Both the position numbers and the translations under genes were made by a program. The notes under the pieces are model-generated. The model saw only the letters and a program-made list of their open reading frames with translations, did not search any database and had not been told where the DNA came from. A DNA stretch of 64,000 nt, taken from NCBI GenBank assembly GCA_036924085.1, contig JAVGWX010000007.1:69583360-69647359 (forward strand), written 5' to 3'. The DNA comes from Ariolimax columbianus (Eukaryota; Mollusca; Gastropoda; Stylommatophora; Arionidae). Positions 44,561 through 56,035 of this stretch are shown here, piece after piece. Position 1 is the first letter of the stretch. Each line of letters opens with the position of its first letter.

Positions 44561-47500
44561 GTGCTGGAAATAGACCATCTGAAGACAGGTCAGTTTTACC
44601 CTACTAATGACAGGGCGTTGCTACGGAAAACCAGCTCATATCGAGAGGAGCCGCAGACACTTTGGTTCACGTACCAGGCTGATAAGCCAATGGCGCGAGG
44701 CTACCATGTGGGGGATTACGGCCGAACCCTTGTAAGCCGCAATCCCGCCCAAAATCTCAGCACCACTGCAATGGGAGGCTCCTACATGCTCGGGACCTGG
44801 GGCTTGCGCCCCAGCCATATCCGGTAGAGCCGCAGCAAGAGGTCCTTGCCGTCCGCCGATCAAAGCGGGCGGACAACTGCTTGATACTCACCTTACACGG
44901 CGATGGGGTGCGAAACCACCAACTAAAGACTTAGCACCTGGTCGGGGTGTCGAAAACAGTAGAGCAGCCACCTCACTGTGAACTGTCGAGACTCAACCAA
45001 TGACCATGAGAGCTGTCCGCACACCATGCGAACAACATCTCTGTGACATTACCAGGCTTGTCCTCTGGCTAAATGCACGTCGGCTACGATATCTACCTCT
45101 GTACGTTATCAGCCATATAACTATCATGCTGGACGCAGAAGAGATGCAGACCAGCGGACATTGCACACCCGCCCCACTGTGTCAACACCCCAGGTGGCGG
45201 GGAATGCTAGGCGTACCATCCCTGCATAGAAGCCAAGAAAATAAAGGGAGAAAGAGATACCCCACTCACGTGCAAATGCTACGCTTCTGGCAGGACGTGA
45301 CGATCCTGGGATACAGACACACTGGACTGCCTCTCTTCCGGGTAAACCAGTCCATCTCATATATCATCTCATATATCATCTCACATATCATCATTGCACC
45401 CTATAGACACGAGTAGTGAAGACTCGATAGTCTGGTAAGACAACTTCCATAAGAGAGACAACTCTGATCATAAAAAACTGCTGCCTTGCAGATAGGCTGG
45501 GGACAGCCAAAGGCTAAGGAGGGCATCCCTACAGAAAGGCCTGTTGAAATCGGATGCACGGGGCTGCAAGCATAACAAAACAGTGCAACGTAAATCGCAG
45601 CATGATGGCAGTACAACCTATTAGAAAAACGCATGGCGCTCATCCTGCGGAGTCCCGCCAGGCAGCGATAGTGCCGGGCCTCACGCCTCGAAGGGGCCCA
45701 CCCTTGACTACTGGTGGTCACCCACCCATGTGTCGTGGAGTCAAGGCACATGGCTATGGGGCAACTTCTATTGGCCAAAACCTCAAGAACCTCAAAATAC
45801 TACAGTGGAATGCGGAGGGAGTCATTAACAAAATACGTTCCCTAACACATCACCTGCATGAAGGTAAGATTGACGTGGCATGTATCCAGGAAATGCACCT
45901 CAACAATAACCATAAATTCTCAATCAGAGGATACCAGACCTTCCGTCTAGATAGAGAAGGCCACAAAGGAGGGGTCCTGATACTGACCAGAAACTGCATA
46001 CCGAGTAGCGCGGTATCTGTCAATCACACCGGACAAGCAGAAATTGTAGGAGTTGACATAATGGCTCAAGAGACGAAGCTCCGCATTTTCAATCTGTACG
46101 GACCACCAAATAGAGACCTATCGCTCTCGAGTATGGAGGTCAGAGACTCCAACTGCATAGTAGTTGGAGATTTCAACAGCCACTCGGAGAGATGGGGATA
46201 TCTGACACATACAGCAGAGGTGACGAAGTGGAAGATTGGGAGATAGATGCAAATCTCTCCCTAATCAATAGGCCGGAGGATAGCCCTAGCTTCTATTCAA
46301 GAACATGGCATACCACCTCGACTCCAGATTTGGCCTTCTCCACACAAGACATACACCATAAAATAGACCGCCAGGTGCTAAACCAACTGGCAGGTAGCGA
46401 CCACAGGCCGATCAGGCTAACCATTGACATGGAAGTAGGCCCACAGGAAACAAAACCGCTCCCACGTTGGAATTACAAACGAGCCGACTGGGACAGATTT
46501 GCAATCCTGACAGATGGGCTGTGTGAAACCATCAACACACGAAACACCAAAATGAAGCCCATGGTAGAGAGCCTAAGCAAGGCAATAATGCAAGCCGCCA
46601 CTGAAACCATCCCAAGAGGAGCTAGGAAAAACTATAAGCCCTACTGGAATGATGAGTTGCAGAAAGTGGAAGATGCAGTAACAAATGCTAGGAACATGGC
46701 AGAGCGCGAAAAATCCATGGAGGCAAACATCGCCCTCAAAGCCGCCGCGGCGAAGTACAAACACACTCTCAAGCAAACAGCAAGAGAAAGCTGGAAAAAT
46801 AAAACGGAAAGTCTAAACCTGGACAAAGACGGGAACAAGCTATGGAAGCTAGTCAGAGCCATGAACGACGAAACCCCGTCAAATAAACAAATTACTATCA
46901 AGCAGGGCGAGAACTTGATCACAGGTAAGAAAGCCGCAAACGCCTTTGTCGATCACTATGCCAGAGCAAACCACATCGAGGTCCCTGCAGATAAGCATAC
47001 AGACATTTGCGAAGAGCTAAAGGGACACGAAAACATGAATACGGCTCCTGAAGAGCACATGATGGCCAAACTAACAATGCGCGAAATGGAAGAGGCTATG
47101 AGAACACTAAAGAAAAGGAAATCTCCCAGAAAAGACGGGATAACAAACGAAATGCTGATGGGGCTGGGCCAAACAGCGAAGAAGAAACTGCTATCGGTCC
47201 TGAACCAAAGCTGGAAAAGGGGAATTGTACCACAGGCATGGAAAGATGCAATACTGGTACCAGTACCAAAAACAGGAAAGGACAAAACAGATCCAAATGG
47301 ATACAGGCCCATAAGCCTACTGAGCTGTGTCGGCAAGCTGATAGAACGGATGATAAACACCAGACTGATGTGGCATCTGGAAGAAAAACGAATACTAATT
47401 CCACAGCAAGCCGGCTTTAGACAGCACAGATCCACTGAGGACCAGGTCATCCTCATAGCCCAGGAGATAGAAGATGCCTACCAGGCACAGAAACACACAG

Positions 47501-48343
47501 TAGCTGTTTGGGTGGATCTGGAAAAGGCATTTGACAATGTCTGGAAAGATGGACTTAGAGTCAAGCTAAGAAGAAGTGATGTCTGTGGGAAGATGTACAA
47601 GTGGATCAACCACTACCTCAAACAAAGAACGGCCAGAGTCCAAGAACAAGGGCAGATGAGCAAAAAGGTGACACTCGAGCAGGGAGTACCCCAAGGGGGA
47701 GTATTGTCACCCACACTCTTCCTGGTATATATAAACGATATTTCAGAGAATATACCAAGAAGAGTCCATAGCTCAATGTTTGCAGACGATCTGGCTATGT
47801 GGACCTCTGAAAAGAATCTCACCATAGCAAGAAATCGGATGCAGACGGCCCTAACATCTCTGGAAGAGTGGGCGAACTCATGGCTGGTCAAAATAAACGA
47901 GGAGAAAACCACATGCACAATATTCTCGCTTTCATTAAAACCCCAAAGTACCAAATTAAGTCTAAATGGCAAAATCCTGCAGCCAAACGACAACCCAACC
48001 TATCTGGGAGTCACATTTGATCGGCGCATGACATGGCAAAGTCAGATTGAGAGAAACCGAATGAAAGCCAGAGAAAGAATGGCAATCATGAGGAAACTTG
48101 CTGGCACAAGCTGGGGAGCAGACGAAGGCATACTAAAGAAACTGTACACTGGAAGAGTGAGACCAGTTCTCGAGTATGGCATTGCGGCGTGGACAACAGC
48201 AGCGAAGGCGAACTTCGATAAAGTTAACACACTTCAAAACCAAGCCATGAGAATTATAACAGGTGGCATGAACTCAACGCCAATTGTAGAACTTGAGAAG
48301 ATTACAAAACTGCAATCCATGACCGATAGAAGAGACTGCAGAA
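44561..48343 (+). mobile_element. LINE-B, longest copy: 5' region, endonuclease and RT (3' end missing)
   Basis: The most complete 5' part of LINE-B in the window. A G/C-richer leader of about 1.0-1.2 kb (44561-45750) has several open frames without recognised domains, including 45000-45416. It precedes the AP-type endonuclease (about 45780-46450) and the RT (about 47070-48340). Sequence identity with other LINE-B copies stops at 48343, just after 'SMTDRRDC', where a LINE-E fragment in the opposite orientation begins. RNase H and the GAA tail are thus lost. No second copy of the leader exists in the window to define the true 5' end. Confidence 0.88.
45554..46246 (+). CDS. LINE-B endonuclease frame (truncated by a 1-nt frameshift)
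   Basis: AP-endonuclease-like domain that nicks target DNA for target-primed reverse transcription. From about residue 80 it reads 'LKILQWNAEGVINKIRSL' (metal-binding Asn), 'DVACIQEMHLNN' (catalytic Glu), 'GGVLILTRN', 'LRIFNLYGPPNRDL', then 'IVVGDFNSHSERWGY' (catalytic Asp and Asn). At about 46197 one base is missing relative to the copy at 50278: GGATATCTGAC where the other has GGATATTCAGAC. The frame shifts out and ends at 46246. The rest of the endonuclease, with 'AGSDHRPI', is in the next frame. The first 80 residues look like leader sequence and the true start is unknown. Confidence 0.8.
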   Translation: MHGAASITKQCNVNRSMMAVQPIRKTHGAHPAESRQAAIVPGLTPRRGPPLTTGGHPPMCRGVKAHGYGATSIGQNLKNLKILQWNAEGVINKIRSLTHHLHEGKIDVACIQEMHLNNNHKFSIRGYQTFRLDREGHKGGVLILTRNCIPSSAVSVNHTGQAEIVGVDIMAQETKLRIFNLYGPPNRDLSLSSMEVRDSNCIVVGDFNSHSERWGYLTHTAEVTKWKIGR

Positions 48344-48348
48344 ATTGA
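46192..48348 (+). CDS. LINE-B endonuclease end plus reverse transcriptase, 718 codons
   Basis: Continuation after the frameshift. 'DWEIDANLSLINRPEDSPSF' and 'QLAGSDHRPIRLTIDMEVG' complete the endonuclease with its Ser-Asp-His. A basic linker follows. The RT begins at 'LTMREMEEAMRTLKKRKSP' and includes 'WKRGIVPQAWKDAILVPVPK', 'NGYRPISLLSCVGKL', 'QQAGFRQHRSTEDQ', 'VWVDLEKAFDNVW' (first catalytic Asp), 'LEQGVPQGGVLSPTLFLVYI' and 'MFADDLAMW' (catalytic pair, about 47779-47790). The thumb then runs to 'SMTDRRDC' and ends in four foreign bases and a stop. RT motifs are all intact, but RNase H and the 3' end are gone. It differs by only about eight residues from the RT at 56799-59411. Confidence 0.9.
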   Translation: MGISDTYSRGDEVEDWEIDANLSLINRPEDSPSFYSRTWHTTSTPDLAFSTQDIHHKIDRQVLNQLAGSDHRPIRLTIDMEVGPQETKPLPRWNYKRADWDRFAILTDGLCETINTRNTKMKPMVESLSKAIMQAATETIPRGARKNYKPYWNDELQKVEDAVTNARNMAEREKSMEANIALKAAAAKYKHTLKQTARESWKNKTESLNLDKDGNKLWKLVRAMNDETPSNKQITIKQGENLITGKKAANAFVDHYARANHIEVPADKHTDICEELKGHENMNTAPEEHMMAKLTMREMEEAMRTLKKRKSPRKDGITNEMLMGLGQTAKKKLLSVLNQSWKRGIVPQAWKDAILVPVPKTGKDKTDPNGYRPISLLSCVGKLIERMINTRLMWHLEEKRILIPQQAGFRQHRSTEDQVILIAQEIEDAYQAQKHTVAVWVDLEKAFDNVWKDGLRVKLRRSDVCGKMYKWINHYLKQRTARVQEQGQMSKKVTLEQGVPQGGVLSPTLFLVYINDISENIPRRVHSSMFADDLAMWTSEKNLTIARNRMQTALTSLEEWANSWLVKINEEKTTCTIFSLSLKPQSTKLSLNGKILQPNDNPTYLGVTFDRRMTWQSQIERNRMKARERMAIMRKLAGTSWGADEGILKKLYTGRVRPVLEYGIAAWTTAAKANFDKVNTLQNQAMRIITGGMNSTPIVELEKITKLQSMTDRRDCRN

Positions 48349-49110
48349 CCTGTGTTTTCCACTGGCAACTTGTGTAGCAATGACTCTCTCCAGCACCTCA
48401 CCGTACACATTTAGTAGTGGAATGATGCGAAAGCCTTTTGTATCAGTATCATCCTTGCCTGGTTTCACTAGGGGGATAAGAAAGCTGTATAGGGTACTTG
48501 TTTGGAACACAGCCTGACTCCCGTTATGACTCCCGTTAAAAATCATTTGTAATCTTTGCGAGCTCATCATCCCCACAGTCCTTGAGCAGGTTGTATCGTA
48601 TTCCATTGGACCCAGGTGCACTGTCCGAGGCTCTCTTTGTTGATTGTCTGACCTCCTCACCACTAATCAGTTCGTGCTCCTCCTCCATTGTTCCTAGATT
48701 TGTCACCAGGGCCGTACGTTGAACGATGCCGTATTGGTGAGTCTGCTCTAGGTACCTCTCAAAAAAGGCCCGTCCCTTCTGTTTGGCAGTAGTCAGCACC
48801 TGTCCCAATTCATCTTTCATGCACACACTAGATCTTGTGTCCACTTGCCGGTTCATTGTCCTATTTAATTTCCAGAAGTTATACAGGGCTCTGTCCACGG
48901 CCACATCTTCCGTACATGTCTCCTGCTGTTTTGATGATCTGGCCATTTGCTTGAAATCTTCAGTGACCTTACTCATTCTGGTCTCTACCTCCATTCTTAT
49001 CTCCAAAGTTACGTTTGCGAGTCTTCTCTTCTGCTGCCATTCCTTGGTGGCATTCTTCTTGCTTCTACATGCGGTATCAATCTCCGCGGACAACAAATGG
49101 GGGTTGACAT
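48344..49110 (-). mobile_element. LINE-E RT fragment
   Basis: The minus-strand frame at 49096-48536 encodes the RT lead-in and start: 'KSKKNATKEWQQKRRLANVT'-like basic linker, 'ALYNFWKLNRTMNRQVDTRS', 'GRAFFERYLEQTHQYGIVQR', then 'SDSAPGSNGIRYNLLKDCGD'. The next frame (48663-48274) continues with 'IPLVKPGKDDTDTKGFRIIP' and 'GEVLERVIATQV'. This is a non-LTR RT of a family otherwise absent from the window; the clade was not determined. It is truncated at 48344, where LINE-B begins. The 49096-49110 end is approximate. Confidence 0.75.
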
Positions 49111-49184
49111 GGTATGATTCTTCTCTTGTTAATTGTTCTTTTAAAATCCAAATGCTTTTTTTCCTATTTCAATGCAAGTTTATT

Positions 49185-49455
49185 TATATTGCGTTTCTGT
49201 ACAATTTTGAGGGGTATCTTGATCTTGATCATATGCCCCATCAGACTGATTGTTTCTATAATCTGTACAATCTTGAAGTGTATATGGATCATGTGACTCA
49301 TCAGACTGATTGTTTCTATAATCTGTACAATCTTGAGGTGTATATTGATCATATACCTCATCAAACTGATTGTTTCTATAATCTGTACAATCTTGAAGCG
49401 TATATGATGAGCCACATTGGCTCATCAGACTGATTCTTTCTATATTATGTACACT
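49185..49455. repeat. 60-bp minisatellite, about 4 copies
   Basis: Units of about 60 bp built on GATTGTTTCTATAATCTGTA, then CAATCTTGA and GTGTATAT, with ATCATATGCCCCATCAGACT-like variable ends. 60 is a multiple of 3, so both strands read as 20-residue periodic frames (49164-49515 minus, 48783-49433 plus). These are not genes. Confidence 0.9.
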
Positions 49456-49499
49456 CCACTCCTTGAGAATTTTAGGTAAACTGATACAATCGGATGTCT

Positions 49500-50240
49500 T
49501 CAAGTCCATGGGCATGAATCATGTATTATATATTTAATTGCACTATTCTGTTATTGTGTCCTCTAATATGTTTATCATTTCTATTTTTATGTTTTCTGGT
49601 TCTGCGGTTGTCCCTTGTTTCATAATTATATTGTTTTCTAGACGTCTGACCTGAGATTTTAAGGGCCTTTATTATTTTGTACATGTTGCTTCTTGCGTGT
49701 GTTTTCCTTACGTTCTCTGACATATTCTGCCCATCTCTTTGAAAAATCTGCCTCATAAAATATATTTTTGCCATTTATTGTTCAAATATATCTTCCACCT
49801 TTTACATGATTTTGATATGTTGGCACGATCCTGATTCCTTAAGCATGCCTTTGGTATTCTCCTTCATCTCAAAATCTTCTATTAATTTGCATTTGATCTC
49901 AATTCATGATTGTTTAGCCAGTCTTAACATCCTTCGTACACCTCCATTTAAATAGGCATCCTCTAGGGTGTCTTCTGACTTTTTATTGTCACCATTTAAA
50001 TAAGGGTGTCTTCTGGTATCCATAATTGACTCTCCTTTAACAGTTTTACTGACAAGCTTTCATTTGCAGTTTGTATCCACATCTTAGACATTCTCGTCTT
50101 GTTTTTTACATCTCGTCATTTACTGTCATTAAGCATTCATAATTATTCTTGATGTCAACAACATATGTATGTCTTATATTTGGTTGTTTTAATGGTTGAA
50201 TATAGCTCTTGTGTTGTCTAGTTCTATGTGCACCTAAGAT
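49500..50240 (-). mobile_element. Possible LINE linker remnant
   Basis: The minus-strand frame 49774-49526 ('NVRKTHARSNMYKIIKALKI', then 'SGQTSRKQYN') resembles the basic endonuclease-RT linker of RTE-like LINEs. Further upstream, 'DAYLNGGVRRMLRLAKQS' at about 49960-49910 may belong to the same remnant. This is weak and could be coincidence. The rest of the segment is AT-rich and unassigned. Confidence 0.3.
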
Positions 50241-50261
50241 TCATAATATAAAGGTGATCTG

Positions 50262-52968
50262 AATTGATGTCGACATAATGACACAAGAAACGGAAATCCC
50301 AATATTCAACCTGTATGGCGCACCCAACAACGACCTGTTGCTCTCGAGTATTGAAATCAAGGACTCCAGCTGCCTAGTGGTTGGAGACTTCAACAGTCAC
50401 TCTGAGAGATGTGGATATTCAGACACAGACAGTGGAGGCGATGTAGTGGCAGACTGGGAGATAGACACAAATCTATATCTTATCAATAGGCCGGACGACA
50501 GCCCTAGCTTCTCTTCCAGAACATGGCATATCACCTCCACTCCAGACTTGGCCTTCTCCACGGAGGATATTCACCACAAAACAGATCGTCAGCTGCTCGA
50601 CCAATTGGCAGGTAGCGACCACAGGCCAATTAAGCTAGATATTGATATGGAAGTAGGCCCCCAGGAAATAAAACCGCTGCGACGTTGGAACTACAGACGA
50701 GCCGACTGAGACAGATTTGCAATGCTGACAGATGAACTGTGTGAAACTATCAACACACGAAACAACAATATGAAACCTATGGTGGAAAGCCTAAGCAAAG
50801 CAATTCTGCAAGCAGCCACCGAGACCATCCCAAAAAGGGGTAGGAAAAACTACAAGCCATATTGGAATCATGAACTGCAGAAAGATGAGGATGAACTCTC
50901 TAATGCTAGGAACATGGCAGATAGAAAGCAATCTATGGTAGCAAGTATCGCCCTCAAGGCCATCACTGCGAAATACAAAAGAACACTGAACCAAATAACA
51001 AGAGACAGTTGGAAAAAAAACAGAAAACCTCAATCTAGATAAAGACGGGAACAAACTATGGAATTTAGTCAGAGCCATGAATAACGAAATACCATCAAAT
51101 AAACAAATTACCATCAAGCAGGGCGACAACATGCTTACTGGAAAAAAGCAGCAAACGCTTTTATAGAACATTATGCCAGAGCAAACCACATTGATGTCAC
51201 CAACACTTTTCCTGGTGTATATAAACAAGATCATAGAGAATATACCAAGAAGAGTCCACAGCTCCATGTTTGCAAACGATCTGGCTATGTGGACCTCTGA
51301 AAAAAAAATCTCACTGTAGCAAACAATCGGACTCAGGAGGCCCTAACACCATTGGAGGAGTGGGCGAAATCATGGCTGGACAAAATAAATGAAGGAAAAA
51401 CAACATATACGATATTCTCGCTTTCAAATAAACCAAAGAACACCAAAATAAGTCTTAACAGCAAATATCTGCGGCCAAACGACAACGAAAACTACTTGGG
51501 CGTCACATTTGATCGGCGCATGACACGGAAAAGTCAGATCGAGAGAAACCGAATGAGAGACAGACAAAGAATGGCAATCATGAAGACACTTGCTGGCACA
51601 AGCTGGGCAGCAGACGAAAGAATACTTAAGAAACTGTACACTGGAAGAGTGAGACCAGTTCCCGAGTATGGCATTGCGGCATGGGTAACAGCAGCAAAGG
51701 CGAACTTTGATAAAATTAGCAAAAAAAGGAGGCATGAAGTCAACACCAATTGTAGAACTTGAAAAGATTACAAATCTGTAATCCATGACCGACAGAAGAG
51801 ACAGCAGAGCCCAGCAGCAAGCAGAGAGACTAAGAAGACTGACAGACCATCCAATGCATCATAGACTAAATAGATTTGGAAAAGGGAAACTGAAGCGGAG
51901 AAATTTTGCAGACATAGCCAAAGCAAAGATGATTGAAGACCATATGAACACCATAACAAAACCAAAGCCCATCCCTACTTTACGCAAACCCTCACGGATG
52001 CAGCATATAATTCCGGAGGTGGTACAAAATATACCAGGTATTGGAAACAAGAACAGCCAGACTGAAAAAGAAAGAAGAGACACAAGCCTGAGGTACATAG
52101 CGGAAACGTACCCAAGCATATACTGGACACATGCATACACCGACGGTTCTGTAACAAACACAACACAAAATGGAGGGGGAGGAGTATTCCTGAGCCCAAC
52201 AAATGGTAGAAAATAACACTGTCAGTGGCAACTGGAAAATTCTCCAGCAATTTCAGAGCGGCAGAGGCACTGAAGGCTGCAGTAAAAGCAGCGCTGACAG
52301 GTGAAAGCAAAGAAAGCCAGATAGTCCTGTTTACAGGTGCCTTGGCCGTAGTTACAGCACTATAAAGCCTGAAAAAGACTGAATAATGATTTAAGAACAG
52401 TACTCTGTCAACTATGCCAGCAGTCCACACGAAAAAGAGTAGTAGTACAGTGGGTTCCATCCCACTGTAACATCCAAGGCAACGAGAAGGCAGACAGACT
52501 GGCAAAAGACGGTGCAAGACTACCACAACCAGATTCTAGTGTGACCTACGAAGAGTCCAAATGGCTTTTTTGGACCAGATAAGTGGTTAAATGGAATACA
52601 GAACATACTGGCTACACACAAAAATGATTCCTTTTACCAGTTGAACAGAAGAGAGCAGGACGTGGTCTTCAGACTCCGCACAGGCAACAACAGACTGAGG
52701 TACCATCTATTAAATAAATTGAAGATAGGTGGCACTGACGAATGCACCTGTGGTACAAGGAATATGACCGCTGAACATCTGCTGCAAAATTGTCCGACAT
52801 ACAACAACCAGAGAAAGCACATGTGGCCATCACCAGTGCCAACAAAAGACAAGCTCTATGGCAGTGTCGACAGCATCAGGATGACATCTGCTTTCTTCGA
52901 ACAAATTCAAGTTGACGTATGACAGCGTACGAAGAAGACGAAGAAGAAGAAGAAGAAGAAGAAGAGTT
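50262..52968 (+). mobile_element. LINE-B copy with internal deletion, endonuclease to GAA tail
   Basis: Plus-strand LINE-B, 5'-truncated inside the endonuclease. 50278-50709 reads 'TQETEIPIFNLYGAPNNDLL', 'LVVGDFNSHSERCGYSDT' and 'QLAGSDHRPIKLDIDMEVG'. Linker frames follow to 51042. At about 51195 the sequence jumps from 'NHID' directly to 'TLFLVYINKI', deleting the RT fingers and palm; the joint lies within a shared GTCACC. The catalytic box is M-F-A-N-D (51268-51282), so the first Asp of the pair is lost. The thumb (51352-51762), an RNase H with 'TDGSVTN' (52140) and 'LFTGALAV' (third Asp changed to Gly), and the Cys/His end (52641-52922) follow. The (GAA)n tail is at 52930-52966. Confidence 0.9.
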
Positions 52969-53124
52969 GATGTCTGCTTCTGTGTAAATGTTGGTGCTCT
53001 TCACATTATGTTTAATCTTTTATTGGAGATAATGAAGTGAATCTGATGTCTTGTTTTATATATAATGCATATTGTAATAAATACAAATATTTAAAGACGA
53101 AGTGCCTTGTTTTATTTACAAGAT

Positions 53125-53785
53125 ACCCACAGACAAAGAATTAGTTTAAACGTAACAGCAGAGGAACAGATATGCTAGCTAGGTCAGGAACAACATACTG
53201 AACGAACGATGTTCCCAGTTTTGTCAACTGTAACGATATTAGACAAGTTTTCGTCAGCAGCATTGAAATGCTCTAACAATTCAGAAGAAATTGCTTTCCT
53301 TTGCAATTGGTGGTCATTTGTGAGACTTCGTGAAAACCATCTTGCGAAAACCTGAAAAAATCCGAGAGTTTTTATAACTGCATCTGCACTACCAATGCTG
53401 ATTGACAGCTGTAAGGCATATTGTAGAATAGTGATTTGCCTATTATTAGGAATTATGTCTTCAGTGCATTTTTTAAAAAATGTGTTGGTGGCTGTGAAAG
53501 GACGTGTACTGCGTGGTCGATCATGCAGCTCCGTATCTACACTTCCTGAATCGTTGATTCTCTGAAACCAGCGACTAACCATCCTCCTGTCGACTACAAA
53601 ACTTCCGTGCACATGACATGGACGTTTGTGAATGTTCACAATCGTTTCCTTCTCTAGAACAAGAAGTTCTTTCACAATTCGCTGCTTATAGCGCAAGTTG
53701 CTTACATGCGCCATTTCAATGGTTTAGTGAAGTAGTATTATTTGGCCGATAGCGGTGGAATTTGGCGCACGAAATCGACAACGTC
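53125..53785 (-). pseudogene. Mariner transposase pseudogene (receptor B side)
   Basis: The minus-strand frame 53714-53184 carries the N-terminal half of a mariner transposase: 'MAHVSNLRYKQRIVKELLVL', 'RRMVSRWFQRINDSGSVDTE', 'LHDRPRSTR', 'NRQITILQYALQLSISIGSA', 'RKAISSELLEHFNAADEN'. It ends near 'IVTVDKTGNIV', before the catalytic core. It parallels 2930-3910, including the flank TTTAGTGAAGT...GTATTATTTGGCC, and is more deleted at the 3' end. Confidence 0.85.
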
Positions 53786-53822
53786 ATATTTGAGATGTGC
53801 AATACGTCATGCTTCTATTTTC

Positions 53823-53823
<1 letters not shown>

Positions 53824-53902
<79 letters not shown>
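53824..53902. repeat. (TA)n microsatellite
   Basis: Pure TA run of about 55 bp, CATA, then a second TA run, immediately before the tetranucleotide array. Confidence 0.97.
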
Positions 53903-53904
53903 AT

Positions 53905-54457
<553 letters not shown>

Positions 54458-54479
54458 TATAGAAAACACACTTATCATT

Positions 54480-55195
54480 TCATAACAATAATAATCATTT
54501 TCAATCGTCGTCGATGAGGACCGCCATCATCATCACATGTCATGCTACATCATTTAGTCTGTACGTGCATTTGTGTGAGATGGAAAACGTGATATGCAGC
54601 GGATACTGCTACCCTTCCCTTGACACTCAACCAATGTGATGAGACCACCTCGTGCTTTTTGTAAAAGTGCATGAATTCCAGGTTTGCTGGCTCTGGATAT
54701 GATTTCATTATGTGTTAATATTTCCTGCCAGTGAGTATAAATGATTCGTTTCAGACTGTTCATATGGAATTGATTTAGTCTCTAGGGGTCTCCAGTTAAG
54801 CTCACTGACAATAGCAACGTAAGAAAAATGTCGACATTGTAGACCTTCAGCTTAGTCAGTTTGTTGATTCCTCGATGTTCACACGCCATCGAACGTATTC
54901 GATTAAAAGCTGTGTTGGTCTTTGTTATTCTCTTACCAATAATCACTGTTCTCGATATCTTGCTTCCAAAAAAGACGACTTTGTCCACCTCTTCTAATTA
55001 ATGTCCTTTCACTGTAACCCCTAGTTATTGATACTTTATACTTGACCCTGGGGGTATGTGTCGTCAGCTTTCCTTGTGCTAACGGTCAAGGCAATGTGAA
55101 AAGGAGCAGAGAACCAATCGATGCCCTCCTGCATATTCTGTTCTAAGCTTCAATAATCGTAAAACTGACGATGATATTCACAGTAATACATTTAC
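54480..55195 (-). mobile_element. LINE-A 3' end fragment (receptor B side)
   Basis: Counterpart of 4850-5575: the same ATT-rich tail, the TCGTCGTCGATGAGGACC block, the 'GATTAAAAG...TGTGTTGGTCTTTG' block and the 'CATATTCTGTTCTAAGCTTCA' active-site region. It lies directly downstream of receptor B exon 3, as the partner does for receptor A. It is non-coding through multiple stops. Confidence 0.75.
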
Positions 55196-55426
55196 ACTTA
55201 TAATATTTAAAGAATCAATTGGGAACAGTAACATTTATAATCTAGAAACATGATACGTTCTTTACATAAGTTAATTTTGTCTACAGGTTGACGGCAGAGA
55301 ACTCGAAGTACCAGACACATTATAAAAAGTATTTCTTCCGGTCTAGAGACATCTCTTTCACCTTCGATACATCTGAATCAGCATCTGATGTGACAGTTAA
55401 TATTAGACTTTTTCCGAGGTCAATTA

Positions 55427-56035
55427 TTATGTCGATGGTTTTGTCTCCGTGTGTTTACAGAATATTTGGCGAAATGTATCTTTATATTTTCCGCTCATAT
55501 GATAATATATAAAAATATTGGCAGACGAGTTGATAGATCCCATCAGAAGTCCAAGACTTCCTACTACTTTGCCAATATTTATATGTTTCCCGCCAATACT
55601 AATAGTTGGTACAAATACTATAGCAAATAGAGTGATACTGATCGGAATGAAGCAGACAATAAACAGTGTGGAAATCATGACCACCATCTTGGCCACTTTC
55701 TTGTTACGCGTTGTGAGGTCAGCTTGGAATGCAGTCACAGATGTTTTCCGCCATTTAGCCCTCTTCTGGAGATTGATGACCAGTATTATTGTACAAATAA
55801 TAATGATAATGAAAGATATAAAGGGTATGACGAAACAATTGATGGTAAACGTCATGCCTTCTACATGTTCCCTATTTGCAGTGAATACGACTCCCAGCAG
55901 AGTTCTGTTTCTGGTCGGCACAAATTTCAAGTCCAGCTTATTCACAGCGTAAGTTGGAGCTCCAGAAAATAAAAACATTACATAGACACAGATGATGATG
56001 ATGGACACTCGTTTTGGTGTGACTATGTCTTTGAT
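55427..56035 (-). CDS. Receptor B, exon 3: TM4-TM7 of a paralogous chemosensory-type GPCR
   Basis: 609 nt, 202 residues plus stop, the same length and phase as receptor A exon 3. The acceptor TTTCTTCTTTCCATCAG precedes 'IKDIVTPKRVSIIIICVYVM'. TM4, an N-R-T sequon, TM5 ('CFVIPFISFIIIIICTI'), basic loop 3, TM6 ('STLFIVCFIPIS') and TM7/helix 8 ('NIFIYYHMSGKYKDTFRQIF') are all intact. Loop 3, TM6 and the C-terminal tail are almost unchanged from receptor A. Most of the 46 differences fall in TM4, extracellular loop 2, TM5 and extracellular loop 3, the parts that usually shape ligand binding. Intron 2 is 7.9 kb here against 18.8 kb in receptor A. The frame extends 5' past the acceptor to 56065 without being coding there. 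Confidence 0.88.
   Translation of the reverse strand: MKDIVTPKRVSIIIICVYVMFLFSGAPTYAVNKLDLKFVPTRNRTLLGVVFTANREHVEGMTFTINCFVIPFISFIIIIICTIILVINLQKRAKWRKTSVTAFQADLTTRNKKVAKMVVMISTLFIVCFIPISITLFAIVFVPTISIGGKHINIGKVVGSLGLLMGSINSSANIFIYYHMSGKYKDTFRQIFCKHTETKPST

Noticed and set aside
44690..44770. Possible 5S rRNA or tRNA in the G/C-rich LINE-B leader
   Set aside because: No match to the 5S internal control region and no cloverleaf could be traced.
44636..45416. Open frames in the LINE-B leader as a separate ORF1 or host gene
   Set aside because: No zinc knuckle, RRM or other ORF1 signature is visible. Kept only as LINE-B 5' region.
48783..49433. 216-codon plus-strand frame
   Set aside because: First half is antisense to the LINE-E RT, second half is the 60-bp minisatellite.
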